Below, piece by piece: positions 6,385 to 9,262 of a stretch of 9,262 nt of DNA (positions are counted from its first letter, which is position 1; the number at the start of each line of letters is the position of its first letter). The notes under the pieces are model-generated. The model did no database searches. It was given only the letters and a program-made list of their open reading frames with translations, and had not been told where the DNA came from. The DNA is taken from contig JBBAEA010000134.1 in assembly GCA_041656175.1 (NCBI GenBank), positions 1 to 9,262 on the forward strand, read 5' to 3'. Made by a program: the position numbers and the translations under genes. This stretch comes from JBBAEA01 sp041656175. Its GTDB lineage: Bacteria > Myxococcota_A > Bradymonadia > UBA4248.

Positions 6385-6852
6385 CTATTTCGCATAGGGA
6401 ATTGGCGAAGTCATTTTAGCCGCAGCGACGCCGTAGCTTGGACAGGTAACCCCGCGAGCGGTGACGATTGCCATTTTGGCGGCAATGCGCTTTTTGTCAT
6501 CAGACGATGGTTCTTTACCTGCTGCTGCTGCAGCTTCAACTTTGGCCTTGTTAACCTTATCAGCTGGAATCCCTTTGATCGCGCCTGTCGCGGCTAAGCA
6601 GTCATCCTTAGACGCGGCATCTACCATCAAATCGAGCAAAGACATAAATTCTTTAGTTTTTGCATATTTTTCCTCGGCCTTCGGAGCTTCTTTCTTTTCG
6701 GGCTTGGCTTCCTTTTTCTCTACCTTCGCTTCTTCCTTTGCCGCTTCTACGACTTCAGCAGACTCTTCAACCGCTTCCTCTTTCTTACACGCCGTTAAAC
6801 TAAGCGCAGCCACTACCATGAATAATATACTATACTTACAAAAACTCTTCAT
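6385..6852 (-). CDS. Small lipoprotein with charged Lys/Glu/Ala linker
   Basis: The start at 6852 is set by a strong ggaggt ribosome site 5 nt upstream. It also places a lipoprotein signal correctly: MKSFCK, a hydrophobic core, then the lipobox LTAC with Cys22 as the acylated residue. An upstream in-frame ATG at 6906 would bury the signal and is rejected. The mature protein is 134 residues. Residues 23-65 are Glu/Lys/Ala-rich and probably an extended or coiled-coil spacer. Residues 66-155 form a small domain with two cysteines (Cys85 in KDDCLAA, Cys137 in GVTCPSY) that could form a disulphide. The residue after Cys22 is Lys, not Asp, so the classical inner-membrane retention signal is absent and outer-membrane sorting is plausible. 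It is transcribed alone, converging on the TPR gene. I do not recognise the C-terminal domain. Confidence 0.88.
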   Translation of the reverse strand: MKSFCKYSILFMVVAALSLTACKKEEAVEESAEVVEAAKEEAKVEKKEAKPEKKEAPKAEEKYAKTKEFMSLLDLMVDAASKDDCLAATGAIKGIPADKVNKAKVEAAAAAGKEPSSDDKKRIAAKMAIVTARGVTCPSYGVAAAKMTSPIPYAK

Positions 6853-6878
6853 AAAATACCTCCAAATTGAGTTTTGTG

Positions 6879-6895
6879 AGCAAGAAATTTGCTCT
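6879..6895. promoter_or_regulatory. Small inverted repeat upstream of the lipoprotein gene
   Basis: The sequence gagcaa (6879-6884), a 5-nt spacer and ttgctc (6890-6895) form a 6-bp symmetrical site 27-43 bases before the lipoprotein start. It would lie in the 5' leader or overlap the promoter. It could be an operator half-site pair or a small leader hairpin. I could not assign clear -35/-10 boxes. Confidence 0.25.
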
Positions 6896-7079
6896 TCTGC
6901 GCTCAAGACTACACATTTACCGCAGTTTACGCAAACAAGATAACGGCAGTCTCATTGCTGTTCGAGCTGTGGACGCAAACTAACGCCAAAACCTCCCCCT
7001 ACACCAATGCCACTCTGTTCTATTGGAGCTATCGCCCAAACCCCAGGGCAACCGCAAAGTCGTACACTTGGCAGTTTTG

Positions 7080-7180
7080 AAGTTTTTATTTTGGTGGGGG
7101 AAGCGTCCCCCTACGTGTCAACCCCGCGCTGTGCGCGGGTTTGCCACTACCCCCTCTGCGGGGACACCCCGCAACGCCCC
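7080..7180. repeat. Cluster of three GC-rich hairpins (intergenic repeat element)
   Basis: The non-coding stretch from 6907 to 7523 holds this cluster. Hairpin 1 is ggggga/tccccc (7096-7101 with 7106-7111, loop agcg). Hairpin 2 is aaccc-c-gcgc with gcgcgggtt (7120-7129 with 7133-7141, loop tgt). Hairpin 3 is tgcgggg/ccccgca (7157-7163 with 7167-7173, loop aca). None is followed at once by a T-run, although gtccagttttt comes about 8 bases after hairpin 3. Hairpin 1 with its flanks (tttt-G-run, C-run-tacg) resembles the minus-strand reading of 1908-1930, pointing to a dispersed family. Open frames across it are rich in Cys/Pro and not credible as genes. Confidence 0.6.
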
Positions 7181-7265
7181 GTCCAGTTTTTGGCCTTAAT
7201 AGAGCTTTGCGCTTGCCCTGCCCCAAACCCCGCTAAAGGCTATCGCTCTTTGCGATCTACTTTTG

Positions 7266-7300
7266 CGTGCAAAGTATTGATTTTATTGACTTTGTTTTGA
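7266..7300 (+). repeat. Isolated fragment resembling the satellite unit junction
   Basis: The bases attgattttattgactt (7276-7292) match the satellite unit start; gattttattgactt is exact to the third unit. The flanks also align loosely with the unit junction: gcgtgcaaagt before it corresponds to gcctgctaagt, and a ttgaa follows. It lies about 6 kb from the array, same strand. AT-rich low complexity makes chance a real alternative. Confidence 0.35.
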
Positions 7301-7339
7301 ATGCTTGCCCGCCTTTTTTGCTTTTTCTAGCTGTTTTTT

Positions 7340-7390
7340 GGCAAATTTCACATGGTTCAGAGCATCCCTCATATAGCTCCAAAATTTGCC
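7340..7390. promoter_or_regulatory. Nested inverted repeat upstream of the CBM9-like gene
   Basis: A 9-bp perfect inverted repeat, ggcaaattt (7340-7348) and aaatttgcc (7382-7390), encloses a gagc/gctc pair (7360-7363, 7376-7379). It could be a leader stem-loop or spaced operator half-sites, 130-180 bases before the likely start codon. Confidence 0.3.
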
Positions 7391-7418
7391 CAACTCCCAA
7401 TCTTGTGCACAATAAGCA

Positions 7419-7456
7419 AGATCTTTGAGCGAGATCTTTGCCGAGATCTTTGCCGA
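7419..7456 (+). repeat. Three short direct repeats agatctttg
   Basis: Copies begin at 7419, 7432 and 7444, that is at 13- and 12-bp spacing. Each contains the palindrome agatct, and the last two share the 12-mer agatctttgccg. They lie 70-105 bases before the chosen start of the downstream gene, where repeated regulator sites would be expected. In the downstream gene's frame they would encode an IFAEIFAE repeat, but that segment precedes the signal peptide and is not thought to be translated. Confidence 0.5.
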
Positions 7457-7523
7457 GCGCGCTCAATGGGGGCCGCAGCAGTTTCAAAAGTCGATGGTGT
7501 TCCAAGATTGGGGGCAAATAAAA

Positions 7524-8933
7524 ATGTTGTGGCGCGTAAGGGCCTTGTTTGTATGCTTTGCGATTTCATGGCTAGCCTTATGCGCAAACACGGCGAGCAG
7601 CCAAGAACAAAGTCCAAGTGAGTTGTCACCTTCGTGTTGCGGCGTAAACAAAAAAAATATCGATGCCTACATAGCTTTAAAAAACTATTTAAAGCCGCTT
7701 AAATTCAAGCTCCTACGCTGGTATTATGTGGATTTGAACCGCGACGCAAGCCCCGAAATAGTGGCATTGATTCAGTCAGAGAAAGAAAACAATTGCGCTG
7801 TCTGGGTTTTGGAGTGGGATCTCGACCTTAAAGCGTACAAACAGGTTTGGGAGCACAAAAGTTCAAGCCTTTGTACAAGCAGCGATAGCGTCGAAGCCTT
7901 TAACAATGGGCGTTTGCGCATATGCGAAGCTTGGCGAGTGCAAGGTTGGCGTAACGAAACTTGCACGATCATCGAATACAGCGCGCAGTGGAAAGCGCGC
8001 GTTATCGAAGAGGGTAATGCCCAAACCGAAGAACCGCTGCGCGCTCAAAAAACCAGCTACTACAACTTCGAGCTACGCGACGCTCGCCGTGCCTACCTGT
8101 GCGTCCCGCAACTACCCAGCATGCCGCTGCAACAACGTCAAACGCGCTATTCCTTCATCTACAGCGAATGGCAAGATGAGCTCGAAGCATTGCCCGCGCC
8201 CGTGGCTTGGGATGAATCAAAAGCGCTTGCGCTAAAATACAAAATTGCTTCCTCCACGCCACGTGATTGGTTTGGCGCCACAGACGACAAGCTCTTTAGC
8301 CAAAGCAAGGTTAGCGTACAAAGCCGCTGGAACACGCGAGGAATTTCGCTTGGAATCTGGATCCACGACAAGGACATCGCACTCACTCATAGCTATTGTG
8401 GCGACGACAGCGAGCTCTCTGCTTACGATCATATTGCAATCTGGTTTGACCTCAATCCCTCCTACCACAGGGATACCAAAACCACCGAAGACTGGGAACT
8501 CAAATATGCCGCTGCGTATGCCGAAAATCCCTACCGACACGAGATGGATCCCGAAATCTTTGCACTCGCCGTTCTTCCCAATGCTTGCGCTGTGTACTTG
8601 CATCCAGCCCAAGAAGAACACTGGTACGCGAAACCAGAGATAAAGAGCAGTAAAACGCATACGGGTTACTTTATTGAGGTCTTCTTCCCTGCAGCTTTTT
8701 TTCGTAAACAAATACTGCAAAAACAAAAGCATTTTACACAAAATCTAGGGCTAAGCATCATCTACCACGATCTAGTCCAAAGCGACGAAGAGCTCATCTT
8801 CCAGAACCTTGCCAACTCCGAATGGAAGTGGGGGGATCCCTATAGTTTTGGCGAACTGCTCTTGCTTCCACCCGCTAGCGACGAAAAACCGCTGTTCCCG
8901 CTACAGTGGGACAAATGGTTAAGTGGCCAGTAG
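7524..8933 (+). CDS. Exported protein with C-terminal CBM9-like sandwich domain
   Basis: The ATG at 7524 gives a 469-residue protein that opens with a secretion signal: MLWRVR, a hydrophobic core to about residue 19, and a polar stretch with likely cleavage around ANTAS-SQ (21-27). A longer in-frame start at 7425 would put 33 residues before the signal and is rejected. A g-run (7510-7514) is a usable but distant ribosome site. Residues 66-84 (YYVDLNRDASPEIVALI) look like one FG-GAP/VCBS-type D-x-N-x-D-x-x-P-E strand motif. Residues 230-450 carry the strand pattern of family 9 carbohydrate-binding-like domains: ISLGIWIHDKD (274-284), DHIAIWFDLNP (302-312), GYFIEVFFPAAFF (381-393), LGLSIIYHDLVQSDEE (408-423) and YSFGELLLLP (440-449). 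Eleven cysteines, one a CC pair (38-39), suggest disulphides in the periplasm or outside. No catalytic motif is seen. Ligand unknown. Confidence 0.82.
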   Translation: MLWRVRALFVCFAISWLALCANTASSQEQSPSELSPSCCGVNKKNIDAYIALKNYLKPLKFKLLRWYYVDLNRDASPEIVALIQSEKENNCAVWVLEWDLDLKAYKQVWEHKSSSLCTSSDSVEAFNNGRLRICEAWRVQGWRNETCTIIEYSAQWKARVIEEGNAQTEEPLRAQKTSYYNFELRDARRAYLCVPQLPSMPLQQRQTRYSFIYSEWQDELEALPAPVAWDESKALALKYKIASSTPRDWFGATDDKLFSQSKVSVQSRWNTRGISLGIWIHDKDIALTHSYCGDDSELSAYDHIAIWFDLNPSYHRDTKTTEDWELKYAAAYAENPYRHEMDPEIFALAVLPNACAVYLHPAQEEHWYAKPEIKSSKTHTGYFIEVFFPAAFFRKQILQKQKHFTQNLGLSIIYHDLVQSDEELIFQNLANSEWKWGDPYSFGELLLLPPASDEKPLFPLQWDKWLSGQ

Positions 8934-8994
8934 TTCACAAAGCCCAAAATCAAAAAAACAGCAAATTAGCGCGCACAGCTGCTCACTACATATT

Positions 8995-9140
8995 GAGACT
9001 TTTGCACGGCAGAAATAGTGAATTTAGTTTTACAAATCCAATACAATTAGAGACCTTTGCACGGCTAGAAATAACGAATTTAATTTTACAAATTCGATAC
9101 AGTCTTAAACAAAATGAGAACTTTTGTAGAAAAGCACAAG
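8995..9140 (+). repeat. Short direct repeats beginning GAGACYTTTGCACGGC
   Basis: Unit one starts at 8995 (gagacttttgcacggc) and unit two at 9050 (gagacctttgcacggc). Both continue into agaaata, gaattta and ttttacaaat blocks and differ by scattered substitutions and a short insertion. A degenerate third start, gagaacttttgtag, lies at 9116. The same 11-mer occurs at 1371. The units are 55 and about 66 bp, AT-rich and non-coding. They may be stacked ends of a small mobile element; no transposase is present. Confidence 0.65.
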
Positions 9141-9223
9141 TTAGCAATGCTAATTAAATAAGGCAGGTGGAAGATAAAATGACATTTTATTCGAAAAGTG
9201 CTTAAAAGAGTGCTTTCTTTTTT

Positions 9224-9262
9224 GGAGGGGGGTGCGGGGGGAACCTTTTTTCTTTTGCAAAA
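9224..9262. repeat. G-tract/hairpin dispersed element, right copy (cut by window end)
   Basis: Runs of 2, 6 and 6 G (9224-9241) lead into gaacc and a ttttttcttttgcaaaa tract that matches 1578-1594 exactly. In the left copy this is followed by the complementary arm; here the window ends before the second arm, so the hairpin can only be predicted to close beyond it. The single c-for-t difference in the stem (gaacc versus gaatc) would need a matching change in the unseen arm. Confidence 0.65.

Noticed and set aside
6853..6906. Upstream start for the lipoprotein at 6906
   Set aside because: It would add 18 residues before a perfect lipoprotein signal and has no ribosome site, whereas 6852 has ggaggt at 5 nt.
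7007..7300. 97-codon open frame rich in Cys and Pro
   Set aside because: It crosses the three GC hairpins and the satellite-like fragment; composition is explained by C-runs and there is no start signal.
7425..7523. N-terminal 33-residue extension of the CBM9-like protein with an IFAE repeat
   Set aside because: It starts at a TTG without a ribosome site and would precede the signal peptide; the ATG at 7524 is better placed.
7524..7595. Lipoprotein signal in the CBM9-like protein (WLALC)
   Set aside because: The residue before Cys20 is Leu, not Gly, Ala or Ser, so signal peptidase I cleavage downstream fits better.
8232..8741. 169-codon minus-strand frame and other antisense frames in the exported-protein gene
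   Set aside because: The plus-strand frame has a signal peptide, strand motifs and a coherent full-length product; the antisense frames are shadows.
1..9262. Anti-phage defence, toxin-antitoxin or secondary-metabolite system
   Set aside because: None of the six genes carries a nuclease, transposase, toxin, kinase, synthase or other hallmark domain that I can recognise; calling one would be invention.

Overview
The window looks like bacterial chromosome from a Gram-negative organism. It encodes a lipoprotein with a lipobox, a second exported protein, dense short-spaced genes with Shine-Dalgarno sites, and no introns. Base composition is mixed: G+C-moderate genes with long C- and G-runs between them. 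Nothing here fixes the phylum. A deltaproteobacterial-type lineage (Myxococcota/Bradymonadota-like) is only a guess from the style of the Lys/Glu/Ala-rich lipoprotein and the large TPR protein. No rRNA, tRNA, CRISPR array, transposase, integrase or phage gene was recognised.

Layout. Positions 1-1316 are a non-coding tandem satellite: seven full units of 167-173 bp plus a truncated eighth. It runs off the left edge, so its true length is unknown. Positions 1317-1990 hold no convincing gene but a dense set of hairpins and inverted repeats. Positions 1998-4355 carry a two-gene plus-strand operon: a LysE/RhtB-type exporter, then a two-TM potassium channel with tandem RCK domains. Positions 4516-6372 carry a second plus-strand pair separated by 3 nt: an unrecognised protein with a C-terminal helix-turn-helix-like segment, then a TPR scaffold protein starting MGFFDKL. 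A small minus-strand lipoprotein (6385-6852) converges on the TPR gene with a 12-nt gap. Positions 6853-7523 are non-coding, with GC-rich hairpins and a triple AGATCTTTG repeat. Positions 7524-8933 encode an exported protein with a C-terminal fold resembling the family 9 carbohydrate-binding (CBM9-like) sandwich. The right end (8934-9262) holds short direct repeats and a partial second copy of the G-tract/hairpin element seen near 1556-1610.

How the parts relate. The exporter and channel genes probably share a transcript and act in the inner membrane on solute and potassium flux. The HTH-like and TPR genes probably share another transcript, but their job is unknown. The lipoprotein and the CBM9-like protein act outside the cytoplasm. 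I see no evidence that all six genes form one pathway. The most unusual content is non-coding: the satellite with a higher-order pattern and a wobble-tolerant internal pairing, and the dispersed hairpin and GAGACYTTTGC elements that occur at both ends of the gene block.
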